A DNA stretch of 64,000 nt from Rhizobium sp. S152 (GCF_030380735.1 NZ_JAUDRZ010000026.1:683370-747369), one strand, 5' to 3'; positions 44,040 to 52,363 are shown, numbered from the stretch's first letter. Numbers and translations are program-made. The notes: generated from the sequence alone by a model not told the origin.

Positions 44040-44780
44040 TCAGCCTGCCGCCTGCATCGGGGAAAACCGGCTCATCTCACCGAGGAAAGGCTTCGCCAGC
44101 GGTGCCGCATAGGAGCCGCGCTTGCTGGTCGACAAGCCGAGCGACACCAGCGCCTCGGCCTGCTTGACGGCGGCCGCCACGCCGTCGACCACAGGCACGC
44201 CGTAGATCTCCTGCAGTTCGCGCGCCAGATCGGTCATCCCGGCGCAGCCGAGCACGATCGCCTCTGCACCATCTTCCGACAGCGCCCGCTCGATCTCCGC
44301 CCGGAGCTTGCCGATCGCGCCCGACGCTTCATCCTCGAGCTCCAGCACCGGTATGTCCGATGCCCGGACTCTGGCGCGCGCGCCCATGCCGTAGCGCCGC
44401 ACCAGATTGTCGATCAGCACCCGCGAGCGCTCCAGCGTCGTCACCACGGTGAAGCGCTGCGCCAAAAAGCCGGCGGTCGCGACGGCGGATTCGCAAAGCC
44501 CGAGCACCGGCACGTCGGCGAAACTGCGCGCCGCCTCTAGCCCGGTATCGTCGAAGCACGCGATCACGGCGGCGTCATAGGTCCCTGCCCGCTCCTTCAG
44601 TTCCGTCAGCAGACCGGGAATGGCGAGCGCCCCGTCATAATGCCCCTCGATCGACACGGGCCCCATCTTGGAGGTGGCGGCGATGATCTCTGTCCCGCCG
44701 GCGGCAACCGCGCGGGCGGCATTGGCCGCCTTCTCGGTCATGCTGGCGGTCGTGTTCGGATTGACGATCAGGATGCGCAT
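44040..44780 (-). CDS. Asp/Glu/hydantoin racemase family protein (allantoin/hydantoin racemase-like)
   Basis: The 246-aa protein belongs to the DCG1/HyuE group: RILIVNPNTTASMTEKAANAAR at the N-terminus, the first catalytic Cys in AAVIACFDDTGLEAAR (about residue 79), LGLCESAVATAGFLAQRF, and the second catalytic Cys in EAIVLGCAGMTDLARELQ (about 180). Two Cys are expected to act as the proton-transfer pair. Substrates in the family are 5-substituted hydantoins and allantoin. The start is 4 bp after the permease stop, so it is co-translated with an ABC importer that may carry its substrate. Confidence 0.9.
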   Translation of the reverse strand: MRILIVNPNTTASMTEKAANAARAVAAGGTEIIAATSKMGPVSIEGHYDGALAIPGLLTELKERAGTYDAAVIACFDDTGLEAARSFADVPVLGLCESAVATAGFLAQRFTVVTTLERSRVLIDNLVRRYGMGARARVRASDIPVLELEDEASGAIGKLRAEIERALSEDGAEAIVLGCAGMTDLARELQEIYGVPVVDGVAAAVKQAEALVSLGLSTSKRGSYAAPLAKPFLGEMSRFSPMQAAG

Positions 44781-44784
44781 GAGA

Positions 44785-45606
44785 TCAGCTTGTCTTTGCC
44801 TGGCGTCCACGCAGCATCATCATGATCCCAAGCGCGACGAGAATGATGGTGAAGGAAAACAGCGTCGTCACCGTTCCCAGCGCATAGAGCACCGGCGTCG
44901 TCACGTTCGTCGTCATCCCGTAGATTTCGAGCGGCAGCGTGTTGTAGCTGCCCGATGTCATCAGCGTGCGGGCGAACTCGTCATAGGAGAGCGTGAAGCC
45001 GAACAGGCCGACGCCGATCAAGCTGGGCGCGATCATCGGCAGAACGACATGCACGAAGGTCTGCCACGACGTCGCCCCGAGATCGCGCGCTGCCTCCTCA
45101 TAGGCCGGCGAGAAGCGGTTGAAGACGGCGAACATGATCAGCACGCCGAAGGGCAGCGTCCATGTCAGGTGCGCGCCGAAGGCCGACGAATACCAGGCCG
45201 GCTTCAGCCCTCCCTGCTGGAACACCACGCCGATGCCGAGCGAGATGATGATCGACGGCACCACGAGGCTGGCGACCGTCGCGTAGAAGAGCAACGTCGC
45301 GCCTTTGAAGCGGCGGCGGAAGGCAAGGCCCGCCAAGAGCGACACGACGACGGTGACGACCATCACCATCAGCCCGAGCGAGAACGAGCGGCGGAACGAA
45401 GCCCCGAAATCACCCACCGCCTGCTTTTCGAACAGGTTGAAGAACCAGTGGACGGAAACACCGTTGAGCGGGAATGTCAGGCCGCCATCCGGTCCCTGGA
45501 AGGACAGGATGAGGATCGCCGACAGCGGGCCGTAGAGGAACAGCACGAAGACGATGAAGAAGGCGGCGAGCACGTAGAATTCGAGCGTGCGCTTTTCGTG
45601 GCTCAT
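44785..45606 (-). CDS. ABC transporter permease (PotC-like)
   Basis: The 273-aa protein has six helices and the EAA loop YEEAARDLGATSWQTFVHVVLP (about residue 168). ETLEFYV-like N-terminus (KRTLEFYVLAAFFIVFVLFL) and HWFFNLFEKQAVGDFGASFRRSF are typical of the PotC family of polyamine/opine importers. The ATG lies 1 bp after the previous permease stop, so the two form a coupled pair. Confidence 0.93.
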   Translation of the reverse strand: MSHEKRTLEFYVLAAFFIVFVLFLYGPLSAILILSFQGPDGGLTFPLNGVSVHWFFNLFEKQAVGDFGASFRRSFSLGLMVMVVTVVVSLLAGLAFRRRFKGATLLFYATVASLVVPSIIISLGIGVVFQQGGLKPAWYSSAFGAHLTWTLPFGVLIMFAVFNRFSPAYEEAARDLGATSWQTFVHVVLPMIAPSLIGVGLFGFTLSYDEFARTLMTSGSYNTLPLEIYGMTTNVTTPVLYALGTVTTLFSFTIILVALGIMMMLRGRQAKTS

Positions 45607-45607
45607 C

Positions 45608-46522
45608 TCAAAGCTCCTTGCGGATATCGACGACGCGCAGGATGGCCGCGACCATCATCAGCACGACGATCAAGAGCACCACGGCGTTGGCGGCGGCGGC
45701 CGGATATTGCAGCAGCGACATCTGGTTCTTCATCATCAGCGCCACCGAGGCGCTCTGCCCGCCGGACATGACCTGCACCGTCGAGAAGTCGGCCATCACG
45801 AGCGTCACCACGAAGATCGAGCCGATCGCGATGCCGGGCTTGGCAAGCGGGATGACGACGTTCCACAGGATCTGCCAGCCGCTGGCCCCGGCATCGCGCG
45901 CCGCCTCGAACAGCGAGCGGTCGATGCGCATCAGCGTGTTGAAGATCGGCGTCACCATGAACAGCGTGTAGAGGTGCACCATGGCGAGCACCACGGCGAA
46001 ATCGGAATAGAGCAGCCATTCGATCGGCTGCGGGATGATCCCCATCTGGATCAGCGCCGAGTTGACGAGACCGTTGCGGCCGAGCACCGGGATCCAGGAG
46101 ATCATGCGGATGATGTTCGAGGTCATGAACGGCACGGTGCAGACCAGGAACAGGATCATCTGCGTCGACGTGCGGCGGATATGGAAGGCAAGGAAATAGG
46201 CGACCCAGAAGCCGATGAAGACGGTCAGCGCCCAGACGATGACGGTGAATTTCAGCGTGTTCAGATAGGTCTTCCACGTCACCCACGAGCCGAGCGTCTC
46301 GGTGTAGTTCATGGTCAGGAAATCGGGGTAGAGACCGGCGAAGTCGTAATCCCAGAAGCTGACGACAGCGATCATCGCGATCGGCAGGATGAAGAAGAAG
46401 CCGAGGATCAGGATGAGCGGCGTTGCCTGCAGATAGGAGGCCGCCCATGGCGCCAGCCGAAAGCCCGGGCTGCGCGCCCGCTCAGTCGTCTCGTTTGTCT
46501 CTGCTGAAGCGATCGTCGCCAT
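45608..46522 (-). CDS. ABC transporter permease (PotB-like)
   Basis: The 304-aa protein has an Ala/Glu/Thr-rich soluble N-terminus of about 30 residues, then six helices; WDYDFAGLYPDFLTMNYTETL lies in the first periplasmic loop and the EAA loop is FEAARDAGASGWQILWNVVIP (about residue 205). It belongs with PotB-like permeases. Start ATG 46522 is supported by GAGAGGA upstream; the longer open frame (to 46960) runs through a repeat element and the binding-protein gene. Confidence 0.93.
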   Translation of the reverse strand: MATIASAETNETTERARSPGFRLAPWAASYLQATPLILILGFFFILPIAMIAVVSFWDYDFAGLYPDFLTMNYTETLGSWVTWKTYLNTLKFTVIVWALTVFIGFWVAYFLAFHIRRTSTQMILFLVCTVPFMTSNIIRMISWIPVLGRNGLVNSALIQMGIIPQPIEWLLYSDFAVVLAMVHLYTLFMVTPIFNTLMRIDRSLFEAARDAGASGWQILWNVVIPLAKPGIAIGSIFVVTLVMADFSTVQVMSGGQSASVALMMKNQMSLLQYPAAAANAVVLLIVVLMMVAAILRVVDIRKEL

Positions 46523-46573
46523 CTGCCATCCTCTCGGATTTGCCTTGAAACGGAATGAGAGAGGGATCGAAGA

Positions 46574-46730
46574 CCCCTCCCCAACCCTCCCCACAAGGGG
46601 GAGGGAGTTTTTCTGTTGTGCCCTCCCCACCAGACGGAGGAGCTGTTCTGTCGCACCTCCCCAACGGAGAGAGCTTCCTCGCCGCAGCGCCCACGCTCCC
46701 TCCCCCTTGTGGGGAGGGTTTGGGGAGGGG
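46574..46730. repeat. RIME-like element with 34/35-bp terminal inverted repeats
   Basis: Bases 46574-46607 and 46696-46730 are inverted copies differing by a single inserted A. Each is itself a palindrome around CCCTCCCCACAAGGGGGAGG or its complement. The 88-base centre contains a third, shorter GGAG/CTCC motif. The layout resembles Rhizobium-specific intergenic mosaic elements. It occupies most of the gap between the binding-protein stop and the permease start. Confidence 0.8.
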
Positions 46731-46764
46731 AAAGCGGCACTCGCTTCGTCAGCGGTTACAGCCC

Positions 46765-48063
46765 TTAAGCCGCAATGAACTCGTTCCAGCGACGAACCAT
46801 GTAGCGGTCCTCGTCCATGACGGAGTTCCAGCACGCGACATGCCCCATGCGCTCTTCGAACGAGCCGCCGTCGCGAACCGCACCGGCCTTCTCCATGACC
46901 TTGCCCTCGGGCGAGAGGATATCGCCCTTGGCGGCCTTGCCTTCGATCCAGTAGCCCCATTCGTCCTCGGTCATGAAGCCCTTGGCGGTGTCCATGCAGG
47001 CCGAGTAGTAGCCCTGGCGGTTGAGGTAGCCGCCGACCCAGCCGGATGTGTACCAGTTGATGTACTCATAGGCCGCGTCGAGCTCGGCGCCCTTGAGGTG
47101 CGAGGCGAGGCCGAGACCGCCGCCCCACGAACGGTAGCCTTCCTTGAGCGGCTGATACTTGCAGGCGATGCCCTTGGAGCGGACGGCGGCGACGGCCGGC
47201 GACCACATGGACTGGATGACGACTTCGCCGGAGGCCATCAGGTTGACCGACTCGTCGAACGACTTCCAGAAGGCGCGGAACTGGCCGTCCTGCTTTGCCT
47301 TGATCAGGAACTCGATCGTCTTGTCGATCTCTTCCTTGGTCATGTTGCCCTTGTCGGCATATTTGATGTTGCCGAGTGCTTCCATGATCATCGCGGCATC
47401 CATGATGCCAATGGAGGGGATGTTGAGGATCGAGGTCTTGCCCTTGAACTTCGGATCCATGATATCGGCCCAGGTGGTGATATCGCGGCCGACGAGATCG
47501 GGACGGATGCCGAGCGTGTCGGCATTGTAGATCGTCGGCATCATGGTGAAGAGTTCGGTCTCGCCCTTGGCGAAGGTCTTGGCGTCGGCGCTCTCGACAT
47601 AGCCGACGGTGTGCGGCGCGGTACCCTGCGCAATCACGCTGTCCGGCTTCAGCTTGCCGTTCTTGAAGAGCGGAACGACCTTGTCGTAGTATTTCAGCTT
47701 CTTCACGTCCATCGGCTGGATGACGCCGGTCGGGTAGACCTTCTTCAGGATCCAGTATTCGATGTCGGCGATATCGTAACTATCAGGCTGCGTCACGGCG
47801 CGCTGGGCGGCGGCGTCGCTGTCGGTCGCCGTCATCTCCAGCGTGATCCCGAGGTCCTTCTTGCACTGCTCGGCAATGGCATTGATGTTGGAAACGCCGG
47901 TGCCGAACTGGCGAAGCGTGATGTTGGACTGCGCCCAGATGGTCGGGAAGCCGGTGATAAGGCCCGAGCCGGCGATCGCGCCGGCAGCGGCGGCACCCGT
48001 CTTCAGCAGGCTGCGGCGGGAAATCCCCGCTGCCATCTTGGTCGTCTTCTTTTCAGTTGTCAT
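46765..48063 (-). CDS. ABC transporter substrate-binding protein, Tat-exported (PotD-like)
   Basis: The 432-aa protein carries a twin-arginine signal (SRRSLLKTGAAAAGAIAGSG, near residues 15-34), unlike the Sec signals of the other two binding proteins here. The mature protein is polyamine/opine-like: ITLRQFGTGVSNINAIAEQC, then YNADTLGIRP (about 145), MASGEVVIQSMWSPAV (about 265) and YINWYTSGWVGGYLNRQGY (about 335). GGGG lies upstream of the ATG at 48063. Export in folded form might reflect a cofactor or ligand requirement. Confidence 0.92.
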   Translation of the reverse strand: MTTEKKTTKMAAGISRRSLLKTGAAAAGAIAGSGLITGFPTIWAQSNITLRQFGTGVSNINAIAEQCKKDLGITLEMTATDSDAAAQRAVTQPDSYDIADIEYWILKKVYPTGVIQPMDVKKLKYYDKVVPLFKNGKLKPDSVIAQGTAPHTVGYVESADAKTFAKGETELFTMMPTIYNADTLGIRPDLVGRDITTWADIMDPKFKGKTSILNIPSIGIMDAAMIMEALGNIKYADKGNMTKEEIDKTIEFLIKAKQDGQFRAFWKSFDESVNLMASGEVVIQSMWSPAVAAVRSKGIACKYQPLKEGYRSWGGGLGLASHLKGAELDAAYEYINWYTSGWVGGYLNRQGYYSACMDTAKGFMTEDEWGYWIEGKAAKGDILSPEGKVMEKAGAVRDGGSFEERMGHVACWNSVMDEDRYMVRRWNEFIAA

Positions 48064-48094
48064 GTCAGTTCCCCTTCTTTTTGGCTGGTGAGGT

Positions 48095-49177
48095 TCATGC
48101 ACGGCCGAGGAGGACCGCGTCCTCCAGGGCCCAACTCAGAGACACCGCATCGCCGACCGATACGGGTTTATTGAAGAAATCGCCGTCACTTGCGATGACG
48201 GTGAAGTCGTCACTGCCCGCGCCCGCCACGGTGATCTTCACCGAGGCGCCGCGATATTCGATGTTGGAGACGACGCCGTTGAAACCCAGCGTCTTGTCGG
48301 AGGCCGTATCGAGCCGCACCCGGTCCGTGCGGACGCCGATATCGACGGGCTCGCCGGCAAGCCTGCCCTCGCCCCGCACCGAGAACATCTGGCCGCCCGG
48401 CGCCTCGAGCGTCAGAACGCCATCGCCGACCGATGCGACGCGACCGGAGAGAACATTGTGATCGCCCATGAAGCGCGCCACGAAGGCGGTGGCCGGTTCC
48501 TCGAACACCTTGCGCGGGGTCGCCGCCTGCTCGATCTTGCCGTCGTTCATGATGACGATGATATCGGCGAGCGCCATCGCCTCTTCCTGGCTGTGCGTCA
48601 CATGCACGAAGGTGATGCCGAGCGTCTTCTGCAGCTTCTTCAGCTCGGCGCGCATGCGGATCTTCAGGAACGGATCGAGTGCCGACAGCGGCTCGTCGAG
48701 GAGCAGCGCCTCGGGGTCGGTGATCAGCGCCCGGGCAAGCGCCACGCGCTGCTGCTGGCCGCCGGAAAGCTGCGCCGGACGCCGGTTGGCATAGGCCTCC
48801 ATCTGCATCAGCTTCAGCATCTCCAGCGCCTTGGCCCGCCGCTCCTCCTTCTCCACGCCCTTCATCTTCAGGCTGAAGGCGACGTTGTCGATCAGGTCGA
48901 GATGCGGGAAGAGCGCGTAGGACTGGAACATCATCGCCGTACCGCGCTTGGCCGGCGGAAAATCGGTGACGACGATATTGCCGAGACGAATATCGCCAGA
49001 CGAAATGCTCTCGTGCCCGGCGATCATCCTGAGCGTCGAGGTCTTGCCGCAGCCCGACGGCCCCAGGAAGCAGCAATAGGACCCGGCCGGTATCTTCAGG
49101 CTGATCGCGTGCACGGCGGTGGTTGCGCCATACACCTTGGAAACGGATGCAATATCGATCTCTGCCGCTTTCGACAT
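48095..49177 (-). CDS. ABC transporter ATP-binding protein (PotA-like)
   Basis: The 360-aa protein has Walker A GPSGCGKTS (about residue 40), Q-loop FQSYALFPH (about 86), signature LSGGQQQRVALARAL (about 139), Walker B LLLDEPLSALDP (about 159) and VTHSQEEAMALAD (about 195). A C-terminal TOBE domain follows from about 275. The switch segment reads T-H-S-Q rather than the common T-H-D-Q. It is the first gene of the operon (AGGGGAAG before ATG 49177), ahead of the binding protein, unlike the other two importers in the window. Confidence 0.94.
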   Translation of the reverse strand: MSKAAEIDIASVSKVYGATTAVHAISLKIPAGSYCCFLGPSGCGKTSTLRMIAGHESISSGDIRLGNIVVTDFPPAKRGTAMMFQSYALFPHLDLIDNVAFSLKMKGVEKEERRAKALEMLKLMQMEAYANRRPAQLSGGQQQRVALARALITDPEALLLDEPLSALDPFLKIRMRAELKKLQKTLGITFVHVTHSQEEAMALADIIVIMNDGKIEQAATPRKVFEEPATAFVARFMGDHNVLSGRVASVGDGVLTLEAPGGQMFSVRGEGRLAGEPVDIGVRTDRVRLDTASDKTLGFNGVVSNIEYRGASVKITVAGAGSDDFTVIASDGDFFNKPVSVGDAVSLSWALEDAVLLGRA

Positions 49178-49448
49178 CAGTGTCTTCCCCTGTTCGAGAA
49201 AGACGATGCATCTGCCGTGCCAATTTCTGCTGCGCTGCATCAAGCCATTGCAGCATATCGATTATTTGACGTCGCCGAGCGAAAGGCGTAATTTTGGACA
49301 GAAATTCGGCTGCACAGGAAATAGGCTATCGTCTGCAATTCGAGCAAAAAATCGTATACAATTTAGCCGCATATTTGCGTGCAAAATCCATTTAACTTTT
49401 GAGACGAAGCCGGATATCATCCCGGCAACGACAAGGTATTCCATCTCC
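49178..49448. promoter_or_regulatory. Divergent promoter region with a 16-bp GntR-type palindrome
   Basis: AAATCGTATACAATTT at 49349-49364 is symmetric except for one base pair (AAAT-N-GTATAC-N-ATTT). T-N-GTATAC-N-A is the form of operator used by many FCD-type GntR regulators, and such a regulator starts at 49449. The site lies 85 bp upstream of the regulator and 172 bp upstream of the ABC ATPase gene. The rest of the gap is AT-rich without a gene. Confidence 0.6.
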
Positions 49449-50165
49449 ATGAAATCAGCCGCCAAAGCCGTCGAGACGACGACGGACGACACAGCCGAGA
49501 CCGGCAGCCAGCAGATCCGCGACGCCATCCGCGACGCCATCGTCGAACGGCGGCTCTCGCCCGGCACCAAGTTGTCGGAAAGCGATGTCGGCAATCTCTT
49601 CAATGTCAGCCGCACGCTGGCGCGCTCGGCCCTGCAGGCGCTCGCCTATGAGGGCCTCGTCAGCGTCGAGAAGAACCGCGGCGCCTTCGTGGCGTACCCC
49701 TCGCCCGACGAAGCCCGCCAGATTTTCGCCGCCCGCCGGCTGATCGAGCCCGGCATCCTGCGCGAGGCGGCGGCAAGGATCACGCCATCCGAGATCCAGC
49801 ACCTGAGGCAGCTTCTGATCGAGGAAGGCCGCCTGATGGGTGAGCGCGGCCAGACCGCGCGACGCGCCGAGATCAAGGCCTCGGGCGATTTTCACCTGAC
49901 GCTCGCGACGATGTCAGGCAATACGATCATGCAACGCTTCATGGATGAGCTGGTCGCCCGCTCCTCGCTGGTGATCGCGCTCTACGGCCAATCGACCGTT
50001 TCGAGCTGCGGCCACTCCGAACACGGCGACATCGTCGACGCCATCGAGCGCAGGGATCTCGAGAGAGCATGCCAGCTGATGCTGCATCACATCGCCCATA
50101 TCGAGGCGGATCTTGATTTGCGGGAGCAGAAGAGCGTCGGGCTGAAGGAAGCCTTCAACCTCTAG
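49449..50165 (+). CDS. GntR family regulator, FCD (FadR-type) subfamily
   Basis: The 238-aa protein has an N-terminal winged helix (about 20-85; IRDAIRDAIVERRLSPGTKL, SESDVGNLFNVSRTLARSAL, YEGLVSVEKNRGAFVAYP) and an all-helical FCD ligand domain (about 95-225) with the metal-binding pattern: Asp in ASGDFHLTLA (about 148), His residues in DFH and in CGHSEHGDIVDAI (about 193) and HHIAHIE (about 215). FCD regulators usually sense carboxylic acids. It is divergent from the third ABC importer and probably controls it. Confidence 0.92.
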   Translation: MKSAAKAVETTTDDTAETGSQQIRDAIRDAIVERRLSPGTKLSESDVGNLFNVSRTLARSALQALAYEGLVSVEKNRGAFVAYPSPDEARQIFAARRLIEPGILREAAARITPSEIQHLRQLLIEEGRLMGERGQTARRAEIKASGDFHLTLATMSGNTIMQRFMDELVARSSLVIALYGQSTVSSCGHSEHGDIVDAIERRDLERACQLMLHHIAHIEADLDLREQKSVGLKEAFNL

Positions 50166-50234
50166 AAGCGTCGCGGGCGAAGATATTCTGCCGGCGGGAA
50201 ATGGACCGCGACCGGAAAGCCGCGATCCATGGAA

Positions 50235-50618
50235 TCAGCGGCGCGAACGGCTTTCGTCGGCCTGAGCGGCAACCGCGGCGATATCGGCTCCTCCATTCGC
50301 CAGCAGACGCTTGCGAACGAGCACACCCATGACGCGGGCGGCGGTGGAGAAGGTCATCTGGTCGAGCGGCCCCTCGCCCTCCCAGGGTTTGGTGAGCCGT
50401 TCGGTGACGGCACCGACGATGTTCATCGGCACGATATCGTCGCAAAGGCGCATGGCATCGAAGACCTGACTGATCGGAACGACGCGGCCTTCGAATGTCA
50501 CGATCGGAACGGTGAGTTCCGCATCCCACTCTTCGAACGCATAAAGCGCTTCGCGGAAGAGTTCTTGCAGGGTGAACGGGGCGTGTCCGTTATGAAGCGG
50601 CGGCAAGGCATTCGACAT
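50235..50618 (-). CDS. Conserved-looking hypothetical protein, 127 aa
   Basis: The protein reads SNALPPLHNGHAPFTLQELF, then EALYAFEEWDAELTVPIVTF, VPISQVFDAMRLCDDIVPMN, and ends with a polar Arg/Ser tail. It is predicted to be mainly helical with no signal peptide or membrane segment. I do not recognise a family. AGAGGAG lies 6 bases before the ATG at 50618, which supports a real gene; the longer frame to 50816 is not needed. It is convergent with the FCD-GntR regulator gene and stands alone. Confidence 0.65.
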   Translation of the reverse strand: MSNALPPLHNGHAPFTLQELFREALYAFEEWDAELTVPIVTFEGRVVPISQVFDAMRLCDDIVPMNIVGAVTERLTKPWEGEGPLDQMTFSTAARVMGVLVRKRLLANGGADIAAVAAQADESRSRR

Positions 50619-50798
50619 GTCTGTCTCCTCTTGTAGGGATAAGTCCATTCCTCCTCTTCGGTCGGCAACAACGCGGGAAACAGAACTCAGGTTCCCGTTC
50701 CGGACCGAATTAACACGATAGATGTTATAGTGTAATACGGCCGTGATAAAGCCTTTTATCCGCCATGGTCGTAAACACGCCATACCAGCAAAAGATAA

Positions 50799-50828
50799 GC
50801 CGTTGATATCGTTCAAGATACCAACGGC
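50799..50828 (-). terminator. Intrinsic terminator of the SIMPL-domain gene
   Basis: Arms gccgttgatatc (50799-50810) and gataccaacggc (50817-50828) pair with one mismatch around a 6-base loop. On the minus strand TTATCTTTT follows. It lies 40 bp after the stop at 50868. Confidence 0.8.
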
Positions 50829-50867
50829 CTCACAAGTGCTTTAAAAGCGTTCCAGCGCGCCTGAATG

Positions 50868-51611
50868 CTACTGCGCTATGGCGAATGTGACGTTGATGCT
50901 GATGTTGTAGCTGGTCTCGCCGCCTTGGATCGGCACCGAGGAATCGGCGCTTTCCTTCATCATCGCGGCGCGGTAGACCGGCACCGGCTGCGGCCGCGGC
51001 GAACTCTCGCTGATCTCGATGACGCGCCCGACCTTGACGCCGGCAGCCTCTGCCAGCGTCTTCGCCTTCTTGATGGCGTCGGCGACCGCGTTCTTGCGCG
51101 CCTCTTCCATGGCCGCGTCCGGCTTGTCGTTGGTGAACTGGATGTCTCCGCCCTGGTTGACCCCAAGCGTCACGGCCTCGTCGATGACGGCGCCGAGCTT
51201 GGAGAGATCGCGCACCCGGACGCTCAGCGAGTTCGACACCTGGTAGCCGATCAGTTCGGGCGGCTTCGGCTGCCCGTCCGTGCCCTGCGGATAGTTGAAC
51301 TGCGGCTGCACCGAGAAGCCCGAGGTCTGCAGGTCGCGCTCGGCGATCCCGGCCTTCTTCAAGGCCGCAAGCACGTCGCCCATTGCCTTGTTGTTCTCGT
51401 CGAGCGCCTCGCGCGCGGTCTTCGCCTGCCTGACGACGGAAAGCCCGAGCACCGCCATATCGGGCGTCGTCGTCGCCCGCCCCTCGCCCGCCACCGAAAT
51501 GACGGCTTCGCGCGGCGACGCATCGGCGGCAGAAGCCGGCATGACGCCAAGCCCGGCAAGCGGCAGGCCGGCGATCAGGCCCAAAGCGATCATTCTGGTG
51601 TTCGAAGGCAT
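50868..51611 (-). CDS. Exported SIMPL domain protein (DUF541)
   Basis: The 247-aa protein has a signal peptide (NTRMIALGLIAGLPLAGLGV, cleavage near ASA-AD). A single SIMPL/DUF541 domain follows: VISVAGEGRATTTPDMAVLGLSV (about 37), ALDENNKAMGDVLAALKKAGI (about 68), IGYQVSNSLSVRVRDLSKLG (about 121) and AVADAIKKAKTLAEAAGVKVG (about 175). Family members are periplasmic or outer-membrane-associated (for example YggE) and linked to stress resistance, but no mechanism is settled. The gene is monocistronic with its own terminator. Confidence 0.92.
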   Translation of the reverse strand: MPSNTRMIALGLIAGLPLAGLGVMPASAADASPREAVISVAGEGRATTTPDMAVLGLSVVRQAKTAREALDENNKAMGDVLAALKKAGIAERDLQTSGFSVQPQFNYPQGTDGQPKPPELIGYQVSNSLSVRVRDLSKLGAVIDEAVTLGVNQGGDIQFTNDKPDAAMEEARKNAVADAIKKAKTLAEAAGVKVGRVIEISESSPRPQPVPVYRAAMMKESADSSVPIQGGETSYNISINVTFAIAQ

Positions 51612-51763
51612 GTTTCACTCCCTGATTGCGAACAATATCACCGTCTTGACGCTCGATTGTGAAGCTATTGCGGCAGTCACTTGTTCCCGCTGAAGATTTA
51701 CGTTAGAGCGAAACCGTCCCGGCGAACCATTGCGCCGGACACCTTGGCGATGATGACGCCAAA

Positions 51764-51839
51764 GGGCCTGTAGCTCAATGGTTAGAGCCGGCGGCTCATA
51801 ACCGCTTGGTTGGGGGTTCGAGTCCCTCCGGGCCCACCA
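51764..51839 (+). tRNA. tRNA with CAT anticodon, probably tRNA-Ile2 (lysidine type), possibly elongator Met
   Basis: The 76-nt cloverleaf has a GGGCCTG/CGGGCCC acceptor stem (one G-T pair), a D arm TAGCTCAATGGTTAGAGC, an anticodon loop CTCATAA with CAT at 51797-51799, a T arm around GGTTCGAGTCC and an encoded CCA. The anticodon-arm and variable region (GGCGGCTCATAACCGCTTGG) resembles E. coli tRNA-Ile2 much more than elongator tRNA-Met, so modification of C34 by TilS is expected. Confidence 0.92.
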
Positions 51840-52174
51840 TTTTGCTTAAAAATCAATGATTTAGTTATTTTTTCTTGGTGAGACATCCAAGGGGAACATT
51901 GGTTTGTTTAATCCGGCCTATCTCGTGAAGTCGCGATGCGGTGTTTTCTATCTGCGTTGGCGCTATCCGTAACCCCGCGATTGCTGGCCGATCGCAGCCG
52001 CGTCCGCCTCCGCTACGCCTGCGAAAAGCAAACGCAGGCGCAGAAAGCAAAGTGCAGTGGCAATAGAACCGCTTTGGGAGATAATTTCCCCTCGAAACGA
52101 AAGCGTAAACAAAAGGTTAAAATAAAGTACACACTTATGTTGACTTCCACAGATGTGTTGAATAACCTATACTT
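51840..52174. other. AT-rich gap between the tRNA and hicA, no gene seen
   Basis: The 335-bp gap begins with a short dyad aaatca-a-tgattt (51849-51861) followed by TTATTTTTTC, a possible tRNA terminator. Near its end TTGACT (52140-52145) is spaced 17 bases from TAACCT (52163-52168), with TATACT overlapping it (52168-52173), a candidate hicAB promoter directly against the hicA start. Base composition is clearly lower in GC than the flanks. No copy of the tRNA 3' end was seen. Confidence 0.4.
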
Positions 52175-52363
52175 ATGAACGCAAACGAGTTTAAACGCTG
52201 GCTGGCAAAGCAGGGATGCAAATTTGAAAACCATCGCGGAGGCAGTGGTCATCTCACCATCTATCGCGACGGCAAGAAGTCCCAGCTACCCATGCACGGT
52301 GGGAATAAAGAACTCGGCCCGGGCTTGATCAGCAACATAAAAAAGCAGCTCGGAATAAAATAA
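52175..52363 (+). CDS. hicA: HicA toxin (mRNA interferase)
   Basis: The 62-aa protein has the HicA double-stranded RNA-binding-like fold: NANEFKRWLAKQGCKFENHR, then the catalytic His in GGSGHLTIYRDGKKSQLPMHG and a terminal LGPGLISNIKKQLGIK. HicA toxins cleave mRNA independently of translation in some systems. No ribosome-binding site precedes the ATG, and a -10-like TATACT ends 1 base before it, so translation may be leaderless or weak. The antitoxin gene begins 17 bp after its stop. Confidence 0.95.
   Translation: MNANEFKRWLAKQGCKFENHRGGSGHLTIYRDGKKSQLPMHGGNKELGPGLISNIKKQLGIK

Noticed and set aside
45608..46960. 450-codon form of the PotB-like permease extending upstream to 46960
   Set aside because: The extra N-terminus would translate the mosaic repeat and part of the binding-protein gene antisense frame; ATG 46522 has a ribosome-binding site and gives the normal permease length.
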